A stretch of DNA of 64,000 bases from Tritrichomonas musculus (taxonomy: Eukaryota; Parabasalia; Tritrichomonadida; Tritrichomonadidae): positions 496,001 to 560,000 of the forward strand of contig JAPFFF010000012.1 in NCBI GenBank assembly GCA_039105265.1. Reading direction: 5' to 3'. Both the position numbers and the translations under genes were made by a program. A model generated the notes under the pieces. That model was not told where the DNA came from. It did no database searches and saw only the letters and a program-made list of their open reading frames with translations. Within the stretch, counting starts at the first letter, position 1, and the number at the start of each line of letters is the position of its first letter. Shown here piece after piece: positions 54,301-63,683 of the stretch.

Positions 54301-57146
54301 TTTGTCAGGTTTATAATATAGCTAAATTAATAAATGACAATCCTTTTGACGACGTTTTTAACGTCGATTTAACAAATCATCGAAGTCGTGAAAAAAGTGA
54401 ATCAGCAAGGAAATCTGAATTTCCAATGACTGTTCATAAGTGCTTCACTAAAATCATGGATTCATTAAATAAATGTTGTGCTGAGAGACTTGTTAATGAT
54501 TTTGAATGCTTAGAAAGATTGGTGTCATTCAAACCGATTAAGAATTGTGGCTCTGATTCGAGTTCCTATTCGATGTTAACAAGTCTTCTTGATCTGTTAA
54601 TAAACAACTTTGTTTTGTCAAAAAATGAGTTGTTTAAAGCATGCAAAAATTGTGTTGTCGCATATGACGATATCTATCGTTATATGACAATTGTAGCACG
54701 AATTGCATCGCCAAACATTGGCCAACTAAACAATTTGCACAAACTTTGTCTACTGAAAGAAAACAATATAGATGAAAAAGTGACAAAAATTGATACAAAA
54801 TTGTTCCATTATATTTTTAAGTGTGGAAATATTGACCAAATTTTGCTGTGTATGAATTCTTACCTCTTCGAATCAAGTGCTTCTTTCTTTTATAAGTATC
54901 TTCAGAAGACATCGGGTCTTCTTTATTCCAAAGAAATAATTAACACAATCATCAACGAAATCGTTAACAATGGAAAACAAGTTCTCGATGTTTTCCACGT
55001 TTCGTTGGCTCAATGCTCAATATATCCAAGATTTGTCGGTTTTCCGGTGCCACAGACGAATCTTGAATACTTGAAGATGATTGCGAATAGAAGCAGTCTC
55101 TCTGTTAAACGTTCAGCCTGTGCGAATGCTGTTTATTATGCGATAATGAGCTTCATTTCAGGTAATGAAATTCCATTAAAAGACGTTAACGAGATCATTG
55201 AAATGTCACATAAAAAAGCGCCTGATGAAATAACCGCTTTCTTTTGTTTGCTCATAAGTAGAGATGCTTCAATGAATAAAATGAATTCATTGCCAGCGCT
55301 CTTTGATTTGAAGAACGAGAAAGCTTTGCCCGAATCATTCATCATTAATCAAGGGCCAAAATTAATCATTCCTAAAGACATCGGCCAATTATATTTCAAT
55401 TGCATTGAAAAAGTTATTCTGTCAGGATTAAAGTCAAATAAGCCACATATCTATAAATTGACAGTAACCGTTTTAAATGAAATAAACGTTGGCCCTGAAA
55501 TTCAAAGGATCATTTCACCTTTCATTGAAAAAGGATTGAATGGTTTACAACCAAATGATGATAATGAAGCCTTCCTAAAATACGCAACTTCGTTCACAAT
55601 GAAGAATCCAGAATTCAATGAATGTTTCACTTCATATTGTGAAGCGTTAAAAATCATCAAAAATCACTCCTTTGAAATTTTGAAAGCAAATAAACAATTC
55701 AATTTAAATTCGCCTTATCCTGAATCATTCAAAAAGTTGGAACGGTTATTCCTCACAATTTTGAAGGCTATTGAAAAACCTTTCATTGAATTCAAAGATG
55801 AAAATGAAATGAAATCAGTCTCCTTGTTTTGCTCTAAATTGATTCCATTCTTGGCTTCAAATAGACCAGCTGTTTCACTTGATGTTTTCCTTCAATTTGA
55901 AGGTTGTCTCTCAATTTTCGCTGATGAAGTGATGTGCCAAATTGTTCATCTTTACAAATTGGAGAGAAAAGTTGAAGCCCTTTCTAGTTTCATCATTTTG
56001 ATCACTCATCATGATGAGCTCATTTTCAACCTGCCGAAATCTATCGTTGAAATTTACAACCATTTAAAAAGTGACTTCGGAATCGTTCACACAATTCAAT
56101 TGGCAAGAAATCTCAAGAACGCTGATTTGAAATTACAGCAAGATTACAAATTGGCAAAGCTCCTTCTCCCCGAAGTTTTGTCTCACATCCCTGACCAGTC
56201 GTCTGTTGCAAAGGAGAAAGAAAAAGGCGTCGATTTGGGCATTGAAAGCGAAGACGAAATTGTTGATGTTATTTCAAATTTGGGCATTTTTTGTAAGAAC
56301 GATATGTTCTATTCTCATCAGCCAATGCCTCGTGGCTCTAATTTGCTCGGAAAAAAAATTCAAAGGCCTATCGTCGCTGAGGCCGTTTGTGGCCGTTGTG
56401 AGTCGGGTTCGATTGAAAATGGAAATTCAACAATTAGCGCTCCTGGAGTGAATAATAAGATAAAAACAGGCAACAAGAAAGAAAGTATTGATGATTGTCA
56501 AATTGTGGCGCGTGATGCAACAGCTGAGGTAGTCTTGGGAAATGATGATGAGGAAATGAGGAAAAAAATTGAAGATGAATTTGAAGAGGATGTGAATGAA
56601 ATTGATCAAGAATTCCCTGAAACTGAAGAAAAAGTGGCTGATTTGGGGGCTGAAGTTTGTAATGAAGTTGAAGAATATGATGATGTGGCTGAAGTTTGTA
56701 TTAAAACTGAAGAGATGCAAGAAATTTGTGTTGATAATGAAGAGAAATTAATTGCTGATGTTGCTGAAGTTTGTAATGAAGATAATGAAAATGATATTGA
56801 TGAAATTGCTGAAGTTTGCTGTGAAGATGAAGAAAATGCAGTAGAAGAAATTGCTGAAATTGCCGAAGTTTGCGATGAAGATGAAGAAATTGCAGTAGAA
56901 GAAATTGCTGAAATTGCTGCAGTTTGTGATGAAGATGATGAAAATGTAGTAGAAGAAATTGCTGAAGTTGAGGTGGAAGATGCTGTTGTTGAGGAAGTTG
57001 CTGATGCAATTGAAGAAAATGTGGGCAAAGGTAATGATAAGGATTTGTATGGCAGAGGTGAGCAAATTGGTTACAATGAGGAAGATGAAGGTGTTACTGG
57101 CTTGGTTCAATATGATGGAAAAGATGTTTTTGATTTATTTTCTTAA
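51360..57146 (+). CDS. Large helical protein (1928 residues) with acidic repeat tail
   Basis: Starts at the ATG at 51360 (MENRQNLFIKAKDSEYLH); the frame opens slightly earlier with GTG only. I do not recognise the family. Residues 1 to about 1640 appear mostly alpha-helical with HEAT/ARM-like leucine-rich helices and no membrane spans; a cysteine cluster CSSCRYSCC lies near residue 440. Residues about 1760-1895 are a strongly acidic, imperfect repeat (AEVCNED, AEVCDEDEE, VEEIAEI) with regularly placed Val-Cys. The last residues, GKDVFDLFS, contain a DLF-type short motif reminiscent of adaptor-ear or clathrin-binding peptides. A scaffold or trafficking role is a guess. Stop is TAAG, one of the few exceptions to TAAA here. 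Confidence 0.75.
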   Translation: MENRQNLFIKAKDSEYLHNIICKKDWASLIELASGRNAYKDLLFHFFQSDDSLKVLNSMTEEQILNLLDVSPLSLEEKILSRMEPLCDKDTKFSNIALKLMKELYTHGGDLDSSIIVKCLPINVLRAIIDSRVPNNKFRFGQNKQEFFMFIISSLQQGTSQEENYHYRYLKERDCAKGVFVYITEEINTFPLGRREVFKEVIKSLYDAFLYIESNDNINIHSNLIQTVIAPIFLLITHSLQNKIYDYRNDKEIIELLRNVFNEFYSSKFFLSNASIPILNGYRNNGLINSSKIFEKCKIISPTFYYKVFKKAIEVNNDNFVNRIARVFFTSNEIFRFIRELDDGVYDTLFNASIKESVRELIEMKRSGNFSFCCKLLTNKPKEIELLKGRFIPTFDECLKFIKTVISQIFEKKESLNFDYSIFPEICCFLLNNLNGIECSSCRYSCCDVFVRNQNKLVCCLFNDVNENVHRPLDFLDAEMRNNLVLGVIRHPADRSKFSSIINSNNPTYLVKFICFLASVRDIKLLLPEEKRGNVDQFGFMECKSNSNSNERIKINIVEVFLQALRFWENNDKSLFRDGYLAYYQFVRKILIESIITNDYELKKEAIRVYYRFSEIVSLVKNARYLRFRICIASLTFLTPIAVIVGSEIDEHFVEKYIKRFIQPFNPQSYHLILSEILSRSHLNMNYEDDEDESEFDEIDSFFKKIYIDHHYQIATRMLLELIKENPVKIFHLYYTANLTDPFFISKKRFVCNIMKKFDVLNPSIIDLCNPLKTEHPLSMKVNSPEIEHVYLNHPQYKMSSFVFLEICRFIEKEFRLFSPKLFKTKHTKQLMKIQAFLRKLVCNVCDTFRFVFTLDKPTIDTIQDYYFKQEKYRIIVNYSHNFFDFLNEINGRQNSIFNDESFEIIKRALIARFLSEQDFLRQRNQPLPKFTGFQIIIEFKRHRNAVNIFNVMNYKKMIDEYEFNVYKKVNQMNQKLIKQICQVYNIAKLINDNPFDDVFNVDLTNHRSREKSESARKSEFPMTVHKCFTKIMDSLNKCCAERLVNDFECLERLVSFKPIKNCGSDSSSYSMLTSLLDLLINNFVLSKNELFKACKNCVVAYDDIYRYMTIVARIASPNIGQLNNLHKLCLLKENNIDEKVTKIDTKLFHYIFKCGNIDQILLCMNSYLFESSASFFYKYLQKTSGLLYSKEIINTIINEIVNNGKQVLDVFHVSLAQCSIYPRFVGFPVPQTNLEYLKMIANRSSLSVKRSACANAVYYAIMSFISGNEIPLKDVNEIIEMSHKKAPDEITAFFCLLISRDASMNKMNSLPALFDLKNEKALPESFIINQGPKLIIPKDIGQLYFNCIEKVILSGLKSNKPHIYKLTVTVLNEINVGPEIQRIISPFIEKGLNGLQPNDDNEAFLKYATSFTMKNPEFNECFTSYCEALKIIKNHSFEILKANKQFNLNSPYPESFKKLERLFLTILKAIEKPFIEFKDENEMKSVSLFCSKLIPFLASNRPAVSLDVFLQFEGCLSIFADEVMCQIVHLYKLERKVEALSSFIILITHHDELIFNLPKSIVEIYNHLKSDFGIVHTIQLARNLKNADLKLQQDYKLAKLLLPEVLSHIPDQSSVAKEKEKGVDLGIESEDEIVDVISNLGIFCKNDMFYSHQPMPRGSNLLGKKIQRPIVAEAVCGRCESGSIENGNSTISAPGVNNKIKTGNKKESIDDCQIVARDATAEVVLGNDDEEMRKKIEDEFEEDVNEIDQEFPETEEKVADLGAEVCNEVEEYDDVAEVCIKTEEMQEICVDNEEKLIADVAEVCNEDNENDIDEIAEVCCEDEENAVEEIAEIAEVCDEDEEIAVEEIAEIAAVCDEDDENVVEEIAEVEVEDAVVEEVADAIEENVGKGNDKDLYGRGEQIGYNEEDEGVTGLVQYDGKDVFDLFS
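56640..57010 (+). repeat. Acidic Cys-containing coding repeat
   Basis: An imperfect repeat of about 60-90 nt encoding variations of AEVCDEDEENxVEEIAEI inside the large gene. Five to six units are visible, the central three being the most alike. The purine-rich strand bias makes long apparent ORFs on the opposite strand, which I treat as shadows. Confidence 0.8.
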
Positions 57147-57507
57147 GATTTGAATTATGATCACAGAACTTTAATAAATAATTATTGTTTTTATCAAATC
57201 AATGATAATAATTATGTATTATAATTTCGATTTCTTTATTCGACATTTGTATTGAAACATATAGCAAAGAGCAAATATTTGTTCATTGCAATTGTTATAA
57301 ATATAATAGTATTTGAAATCAATTAATTTTACCTTTTATTTTCTTATCTTAAATTTCATATCGTAACCCGTTTACGATAAAAAATTGTGAGTAATAATAA
57401 ATAATGGTCGCTTTTTCTGAATTTATTTTCAATATTATCAGAATAATTGAATCAAAAAGAAGCGAGTTTAAGATTATTTCAATCAAATTGAGTAAATAAA
57501 AAAAAAA
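57147..57507. other. Intergenic spacer
   Basis: A+T-rich; no feature recognised beyond a short poly-A run before the protease remnant. Confidence 0.5.
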
Positions 57508-58416
57508 ATGTTTGTGTTCTTGTTTTTCAACATGAAGAAAAGTCTTTTTTATCATGGATGCGTGCAAATAACCAATATTTTACTGGTGATGATTATTATC
57601 TCCGTTTTGGAATATATTTATCGAACTTAAGAATGGTTAAAGAACATAACAAAGCAAACAAAATATTTCGTGTTGAATTAAACCAATTTGCATCTTATAC
57701 GTCAACTGAGTACAAGGCACTTCTTGGATTTAAGACCAACATTAACCGAAAGCATGCAATTAAATCAATTTAAAAAATCAAATTGGGATTCTCTTGACTG
57801 GAGAGATAAAGGAGTCGTTAATACAATTCGTGATCAAGGATTTTGTGGATCATGTTGGGCTTTTTCTGTTTTACAAGCCTCTGAATCATCATAAGCAATA
57901 AAAAAAGGTACTCTTTTAAAATATTCTGAGCAAGAACTTGCTGATTGCACCACGATATGCTTTGGTTGTGGTGGTGGCGAAATGGAAAATGCTTTCATCT
58001 TTATTATTAATTATCATGACGGGCAATTCGTACTCGAAAGTGATTATGAATATACAGGAATTGAATCTTTATGTCTATATGATGAAGTCCCACATGTAGG
58101 TTCACTTACAAGTTATGAAAATATTGTTGAAGGAGATGAAGATGAAATTGAAGCAAAAGTACAAATTGGTCCTGTTTCTATTGGTATTGATGGTTCAACT
58201 TGGCCGTTTTCACTCTACGCTGGTGGTATTTTTAATGACATAGCATGCTCATCAACAGATCTTAACCATGCTGTAGGTCTTGTAGGATATGGATATGAAG
58301 ATAGTACTCAATATTGGATTGTTCATAACTCGTGGGGTGAAAATGGATATATAAGAATGATCCGTGAATATAATCAATGTGGAATCGCTTCAGCTGCTAC
58401 ACTCCCGCATGCCTAA
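57508..58416 (+). pseudogene. Papain-family cysteine protease (C1A) pseudogene
   Basis: A cathepsin-L-like protease of the kind abundant in trichomonads. A hydrophobic signal-like start (MFVFLFFN) is followed, in another frame, by EEKSFLSWMRANNQYFTGDD and an I29-type prodomain with RFGIYLSNLRMVKEHN. Near 57760-57780 the frame changes again, and the mature domain begins [30 protein letters not shown] at 57892-57894 interrupts it. The rest (to 58416) is intact. Catalytic residues are all still present: Gln in DQGFCGS, Cys in GSCWAF, His in LNHAVG, Asn in VHNSWG. So it has two frame changes and one stop, yet little other erosion, suggesting recent loss or errors in the assembly. Stop is TAAA. 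Confidence 0.85.
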
Positions 58417-58572
58417 ATTATAATATAAAAAGTTTTTTTGATTAAGAAATTAAAACGCATAAATAATTCTAAATATGATACAATATATCTTATTTATTAG
58501 TCAAATTTCAAAATATTAATATTCTATGCTCGCTGATGCTGCTAAAGAGCAAAAGAAAGAATATTATTTATT

Positions 58573-60144
58573 TTATTCACCTAAATAATTTAATGTATCA
58601 AATGATAACTGTTTGGTAAGGAGTCTGTCAGGTAAGTCTTCAGTTCTCAAAGGCTCAAACAAAGACAAAATCAACGATAGCCTCTTCACTTCTGCAGTTA
58701 CTTCTTTGGCAACTTGTGGATTCTTTTCAACAGGATCTAAATATCTCTTCAAAAGGGAGGAAACAGCATATTGCATTGCATTTAACTCATATACAATTTG
58801 ATCCGTATAATAAAAGTCAGCAGATTCAATTAAAGGGAGCAAATATCTTGCTGATCCTGCTTCAACGCTTGGCCATATTTCAATATTGTCACGAGGTGAA
58901 GTTCCTCTTTGATTAAAATCGCGTAATATACGTCTGAAGAGCAAAACATCATGTGGGTCAAACGAGTGCTCGCAGTCAATCGATAATGGTGCAATTGGAG
59001 AGATGTAAATTTTCATTACATTTGTTTCCTTGATCTTTGAAAGGAATTCTGGGTTCAAGGCATGTAATCCTTCAACGATTAAGAATCCTTTCTTTTGAAG
59101 AGTTATTTTGGAATCAATATCATTACCAATTCCATCAACATAATCGTATCTTCGTTCTGGAATTGGTTTTCCTTCAAGTAAATCATCGATTCGCGAAGCA
59201 AGAAGGCCGGTATGAATAACTCTCATTGACTCATAATCAATATTTCCATTTTCATCAAGTGGACGTTCATCGCGATTCATGAAGTAATCATCCATTGGCA
59301 AAATTTGGCATTCATATTCATGTCCATAATTTTCTTCTATGTGCTTTTTGATAAGTTTTGAAAAAGTAGATTTGCCTGCAGATGAAGAACCTGAAACTGC
59401 GAGAACTCGACGATTAGGGAATTCTTTCATTAATGTATCTGAGATGTTATTTAAATTTCTTAAATCGTAATTTTGGACTTTTTCATCTATATCGTTAATG
59501 TCTTTACCTGATTTTATATAGTTGTTGATATTTTCAATTGAATCAAAGCCATTTTTAATAGCCCAGTTGACATATTTTGAAACTTTTTCTAGTTCTTTTG
59601 GAACTTGACATTGAATTGAGCCATCACTTAAGAAATGTGGAAATATTAAGAAAAAGCCGTTATTGAAAGGAAGAAAACGAAAATCACCAAGTTTTGATAT
59701 ATCTGTTTCATAATGTATTCCATATGTAAGATCAAGAAAATCATTAATTTTAATGCATTCAACAATATCTGGTGACAAACTTTGATTGAGGTGAGTAAGC
59801 TTATCTTTTTGTTTTCTTTGTTCAAAATATGTCAACAAATCATTTTTAGATGCTGTGGCATATTCAAGTTGATGATTTGATTCAATTAGTGATTTAATCA
59901 TTTCTTCAATTTTTTGGACATCTTCTGCACTGATGGGTGAGTTTAATGAATCATTGCAATAAAAAGAATTTGTAAAGGGAAACAAAACCCTCAGTCGTCG
60001 ATTTGTGATTTGATGGTAACTGTATGTGGTCAAAAAGAGAAGTGAATTTCTTTGGCACTTCATATGTAGGTAATTAGTTGAATTTTCAACATTAAAATGC
60101 CCTGATGAAGACTCAAGAAATGGGATCTTGTCAAGTGAATCCAT
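58573..60144 (-). CDS. Nucleoside (uridine) kinase with ThrRS-like N-terminal region
   Basis: 523 residues. The C-terminal half is a P-loop uridine-kinase domain: VSGSSSAGKSTFSKLI (Walker A at residues 252-260), LPMDDYFMNRDERP, DGIGNDIDSK, and FLIVEGLHALNP. It should phosphorylate uridine or cytidine in the salvage pathway on which trichomonads depend. The N-terminal half (about 40-150; FPFTNSFYCNDSLNSPISAEDV...SKNDLLTYFEQRKQKDK) resembles the second additional domain of threonyl-tRNA synthetase, a fusion known in some bacterial and protist nucleoside kinases. TCACTT at 60147-60152 lies only 2 nt before the ATG and fits the Inr consensus. Stop is TAAA. Complete, confident for kinase, moderate for the N-terminal half. 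Confidence 0.88.
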   Translation of the reverse strand: MDSLDKIPFLESSSGHFNVENSTNYLHMKCQRNSLLFLTTYSYHQITNRRLRVLFPFTNSFYCNDSLNSPISAEDVQKIEEMIKSLIESNHQLEYATASKNDLLTYFEQRKQKDKLTHLNQSLSPDIVECIKINDFLDLTYGIHYETDISKLGDFRFLPFNNGFFLIFPHFLSDGSIQCQVPKELEKVSKYVNWAIKNGFDSIENINNYIKSGKDINDIDEKVQNYDLRNLNNISDTLMKEFPNRRVLAVSGSSSAGKSTFSKLIKKHIEENYGHEYECQILPMDDYFMNRDERPLDENGNIDYESMRVIHTGLLASRIDDLLEGKPIPERRYDYVDGIGNDIDSKITLQKKGFLIVEGLHALNPEFLSKIKETNVMKIYISPIAPLSIDCEHSFDPHDVLLFRRILRDFNQRGTSPRDNIEIWPSVEAGSARYLLPLIESADFYYTDQIVYELNAMQYAVSSLLKRYLDPVEKNPQVAKEVTAEVKRLSLILSLFEPLRTEDLPDRLLTKQLSFDTLNYLGE

Positions 60145-60146
60145 AA

Positions 60147-60152
60147 AAGTGA
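60147..60152 (-). promoter_or_regulatory. Inr-like TCACTT directly before the kinase ATG
   Basis: Minus-strand TCACTT two nucleotides upstream of the ATG at 60144 matches the trichomonad TCAYTW initiator and implies a very short leader. Confidence 0.5.
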
Positions 60153-60651
60153 AGAATTGAAATAAAATCTGGTCGTTTTTTTATATAGACTGAAAAAGTT
60201 GCATCATCAGTATTAACAACGGAATCTGAAAATTCAATTCAATGAGGTTAAAAATATAAAATCCTTTAACATGCATAAAGGGCCACGTGTATCTGTCTAT
60301 TTATTAATTTATAAGTTAAACAAATATCACCAATAATTATTTTTTTGTAAGCAAAATAAAAAAAATCGGTTTTTTGATAGGTGTACCAGGACTAAGTTAT
60401 TTCGGGTTATAAAAGAGTTTCATGAATTATATTTTTTATTTATTTATTATATAATATTTATTTAAAAATAAATGGATGCATTTATAATAATTGCTTTTTA
60501 ATAAATATATAATCATATTTTAATAATTGAGAATATAATCAATTTAATATTTGTATTGATTATTTTATTACATTGAAAATATAATTCCCGTATATTCAAA
60601 AAGTTACTAATATAAAAAAATAATATCTCTGAAAATTTTTTTTTGTGATTA
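60153..60651. other. A+T-rich spacer upstream of the kinase gene
   Basis: No gene recognised. Contains a short G+C-rich GGGCCACGTG near 60280 and GTGTACCAGGACTAAG near 60381, of unknown meaning. Confidence 0.5.
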
Positions 60652-61274
60652 AAGTCGAATTCAAAAAGCTTGGGACAACTTCTCAATTAAATTCTGATAA
60701 AATTGAAAAACACAATCTTCTTTTCTCATAATTTTTTTTCTTTATTTATTGAGTTATATTCACTAAAATTCCAATCAATAATGAAAAAATGTTTCCAATA
60801 CGAGCCAAAACATATATTACTGAACTTTCAATTTACAGCACAATACTTAAAAATCGATGATCATCAACTATTATGTAAATTCATGATCAAAAAATAGCAT
60901 TTGAGCAAGTGTTTACAAAATAAACTCTATTTTAATATCATTACAGGCTTTACAATGCGTTTTCTAGTGAATTAGTGCAAAGATCTATGATAATTTTCAC
61001 CAAAGATTAGGTAAATTGTATTTTTTTGAGGATTTTTTCCTTACAAAATATGGATTAATGATAGATACAACATTAACCATATGCAAAAATATATGATTTT
61101 ATATAAAAATGATTCTTTTATTCTTTGTTTTATTATTTTTTTCCCCTTTTTCCCCTTTAGCCATTCAATTTTTTTCAATATATCTCACAAAAAAAATCAT
61201 TCATGCTTGGACAAAATTGAATACTTTTCAGTATATATTTAAAAAGTTTGTCCCAAGCTTTTTGAATTCGACTT
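60652..61274. mobile_element. MITE of 0.62 kb with perfect 27-bp TIRs
   Basis: AAGTCGAATTCAAAAAGCTT then GGGACAA (60652-60678) is the exact reverse complement of 61248-61274. The interior is A+T-rich and non-coding; the 64- and 63-codon ORFs are low-complexity. No target duplication is obvious, so the family is unknown. It lies about 730 bp upstream of the eS6 gene. Confidence 0.8.
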
Positions 61275-62006
61275 CGAAAGATGCTAAGCCAAGCTCTTAA
61301 AATAAACTTGATATTCACATAATATACATCTTCTTATAGAATATAGCTAAATCAAAATTCCAAATGGTAGGGCCAATTTTGCTGTAGCAATTTTCATTCA
61401 ATTTTTCACTTTTTAAATTGAATATTCATAAAAAATAAAAAAAAATTCAATGGTACTGATACATCTTTTTTGATTCCTGATATTAATATATAATTCAAGA
61501 GTCATCAAAATTTCAATATAATAAAATAGAAATAAAAAATGAAAATGATGAAATAATTTGTACAATGGTCACAAAATATCTAACGATTCTAAGTCAAATA
61601 GAGAAGCAAGTTGAATAAAATACGAATTGTAAATAGTAAATTTCCATTTTTTAGGTAATAAATATACTTAAAAAAAAAAAAAAAAAATTAAAATAGTTTA
61701 GCCAAAGATTAAATAATTATTTTCGTTACCTAGTTGGTTAAGTAATAAAGCTGCGAATTTAAAATCGATTATTTCAAAGAAAATAATGCTGCATAGTAAA
61801 TCAAATGGTAAAATTAATGTTCGGTTGTTTCAATTATTAATAGGAGTGTTGTGCTCGTCATATGTTTGTAATTTAATTTATATCTAGTGGAGAATAAGGA
61901 TATAGAATAGATTTTTATTCGTATTTTTATAGCGACCGTTTAATGATTGAGAATTTTTCAAAATTTTCTATCGTTCGAAAAACGGTTATGGTTGTCCTTT
62001 AACCAA
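61275..62006. other. Upstream region of eS6
   Basis: Non-coding. Contains a poly-A run (about 61671-61687). The stretch ACCTAGTTGGTTAAG near 61729 looks like a tRNA A box, but no B box follows (see rejected items). The ~60 bases before the ATG, including TATCGTTCGAAAAACGG, are the probable promoter. Confidence 0.5.
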
Positions 62007-62654
62007 ATGAGGCTCACATTAGCTTATCCCAACAACGGTACACAAATTGTTATTGATGTCGATGACGCACAGGCACTTGCAAATCTTTATGACAAACGTC
62101 TTGGACAAGATATCGATGGAGCAGTTCTCGGAGAACAATTTGCCGGATATTTGTTCCGACTCTGCGGTGGCTTTGACAAACAAGGCTTCCCAATGAAACA
62201 AGGTTTGATTACAGCACGTCGTGCAACCCCACTCCTTCGCGCAGGAGTTTCATGCTATCGCCCACGTAAAGATGGTGAACGTAAACGTAAAACAGTTCGC
62301 GGATGCATTATTTCACCAGAAATTTCTGCCCTCCATCTTGTTGTTTTAGAAAAGGGTCAACAAGAAGTTAAAGGTCTTACCGATGTTGTTGTTCCACGTC
62401 GTTATAGCCCAAAGATCGCCAACAAGATCCGTGAACAATTCGGAGTTGGAAAAGATGCAGATGTTACCAAACTTGTCATGAAACGTGAAGTTAAACCAGG
62501 TAAATTCACACAACCAAAAGTTCAGAGATTAATTACACAACGCCGTCTTGCACACAAGAAACGTATGCTCGACGAACGTAAATCACGTAAAGAAGCTGCC
62601 GCTCGTAAAGCTGAAGCTTACAAGAATTTGGTTGCTGCCCAATCACAAAAATAA
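62007..62654 (+). CDS. RPS6: 40S ribosomal protein eS6
   Basis: 215 residues from MRLTLAYPNNGTQ (ATG at 62007), aligned with the usual MKLNI start of eS6; the upstream open frame lacks an ATG. Diagnostic segments: GGFDKQGFPMKQGLITA, SCYRPRKDGERKRKTVRGCI, GLTDVVVPRRYSPKIANKIR and PKVQRLITQRRLAHKK. It is a component of the small ribosomal subunit. The C-terminal helix ends in ARKAEAYKNLVAAQSQK, so the protein is about 30 residues shorter than human eS6 and lacks the RRLSSLR-type phosphorylation cluster. G+C content and codon use are richer than in neighbours, as expected for a highly expressed gene. Stop is TAAA. Confidence 0.97.
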   Translation: MRLTLAYPNNGTQIVIDVDDAQALANLYDKRLGQDIDGAVLGEQFAGYLFRLCGGFDKQGFPMKQGLITARRATPLLRAGVSCYRPRKDGERKRKTVRGCIISPEISALHLVVLEKGQQEVKGLTDVVVPRRYSPKIANKIREQFGVGKDADVTKLVMKREVKPGKFTQPKVQRLITQRRLAHKKRMLDERKSRKEAAARKAEAYKNLVAAQSQK

Positions 62655-63683
62655 ATAAATTTCATAAAACGCATTTTTTATTTTAATCATTTTACAATAT
62701 GCTAAATCTATTTTTTTAGTTGAAGAAGAGGATTTTTATGCAACTTTTAGAGTAACGAGTTATTAGAGCTATGAAATTGTATCATTCAATTTTAGATGTC
62801 CAAGATTCTCAATTTGAAGAGCATTTTCTATGAGAGCTCTGAAAAATATTTGGATTTTGTCCAATTCTTTAAGTATAAGTATATTGATCATTGTCTTAAA
62901 TATCTGTTTATAAAATCCTTTCATTTATCTTATTTTTATGAAACAATTATTTTAATATATCATATAGCTATGTATCTTCAGGAACATTTCATTCAAATAA
63001 ATAATAAAATTATTTTTATTATAATCGCATCTTCCAATGAAAAATTCATTTTATTTACAAATAAAATATTTTATTCTAATGAACCCCAACCTTTATTAAT
63101 AATTGGAATTTGATATCATTTTGCTCCATTCGGTCCAATGCCATGGAATCTATTAATTTTAATGAGATAAAAATTTAAAATCTTCAAAGATTTTGTCACA
63201 AAATCTGATAGTTTGAACAATTAATTATATATATTTGCTCTCCAATGAAAAGAACACTCTAATCAATGGTATATTTATGAGGAGATGGTTAAAAAGAGAT
63301 TCTAAAGCATCAGTATGATTGATGGATAACAAATTGATAGTTTAATGTAAAATCGTTTATTAGTTCGATAATCAAATAATCCATTCATATCTTGAAAAGT
63401 AACAGTTATTTTGATTTTAAAAAAGATATTTAAATCATAATTTTCATTTATAAAACAGACTTCTGATCAAATGATAAAATAATCATTAATAAATGGCAAA
63501 TCATTAATATTTATTTTAATGATTATTTGTTATAAAATTTTGTTGATCGGCTTAACCTTTTTTGAAAGAACTCATTGAAAAGCGGTTTTATAAAAAATTC
63601 GATATTTCAAAGAGAATAATCATTTTTTCAATGAAATATCGTTTTTTTAGAAATAATAATTCACCATTTTATAATATTCTACA
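62655..63683. other. Intergenic region with a weak ORF
   Basis: The 105-codon ORF at 62796-63113 begins plausibly (MSKILNLKSIFYESSEKYLDF) but becomes low-complexity and matches nothing I recognise; it could be a fragment of a helical repeat protein. Otherwise A+T-rich, no repeats noted. Confidence 0.45.

Noticed and set aside
56606-57110. Long Ser/Thr/Ala-rich and Phe/Asn-rich ORFs antisense to the large gene
   Set aside because: They mirror the GAA/GAT-rich acidic repeat of the sense gene and are compositional shadows.
61725-61800. Possible tRNA gene: ACCTAGTTGGTTAAG resembles a pol III A box
   Set aside because: No GGTTCGAAT-type B box follows at the right distance, and no acceptor stem could be paired.
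62796-63113. 105-codon ORF downstream of eS6 as a gene
   Set aside because: Only the first ~25 codons look protein-like; no homology recognised and the end is low-complexity. Left in the intergenic note.
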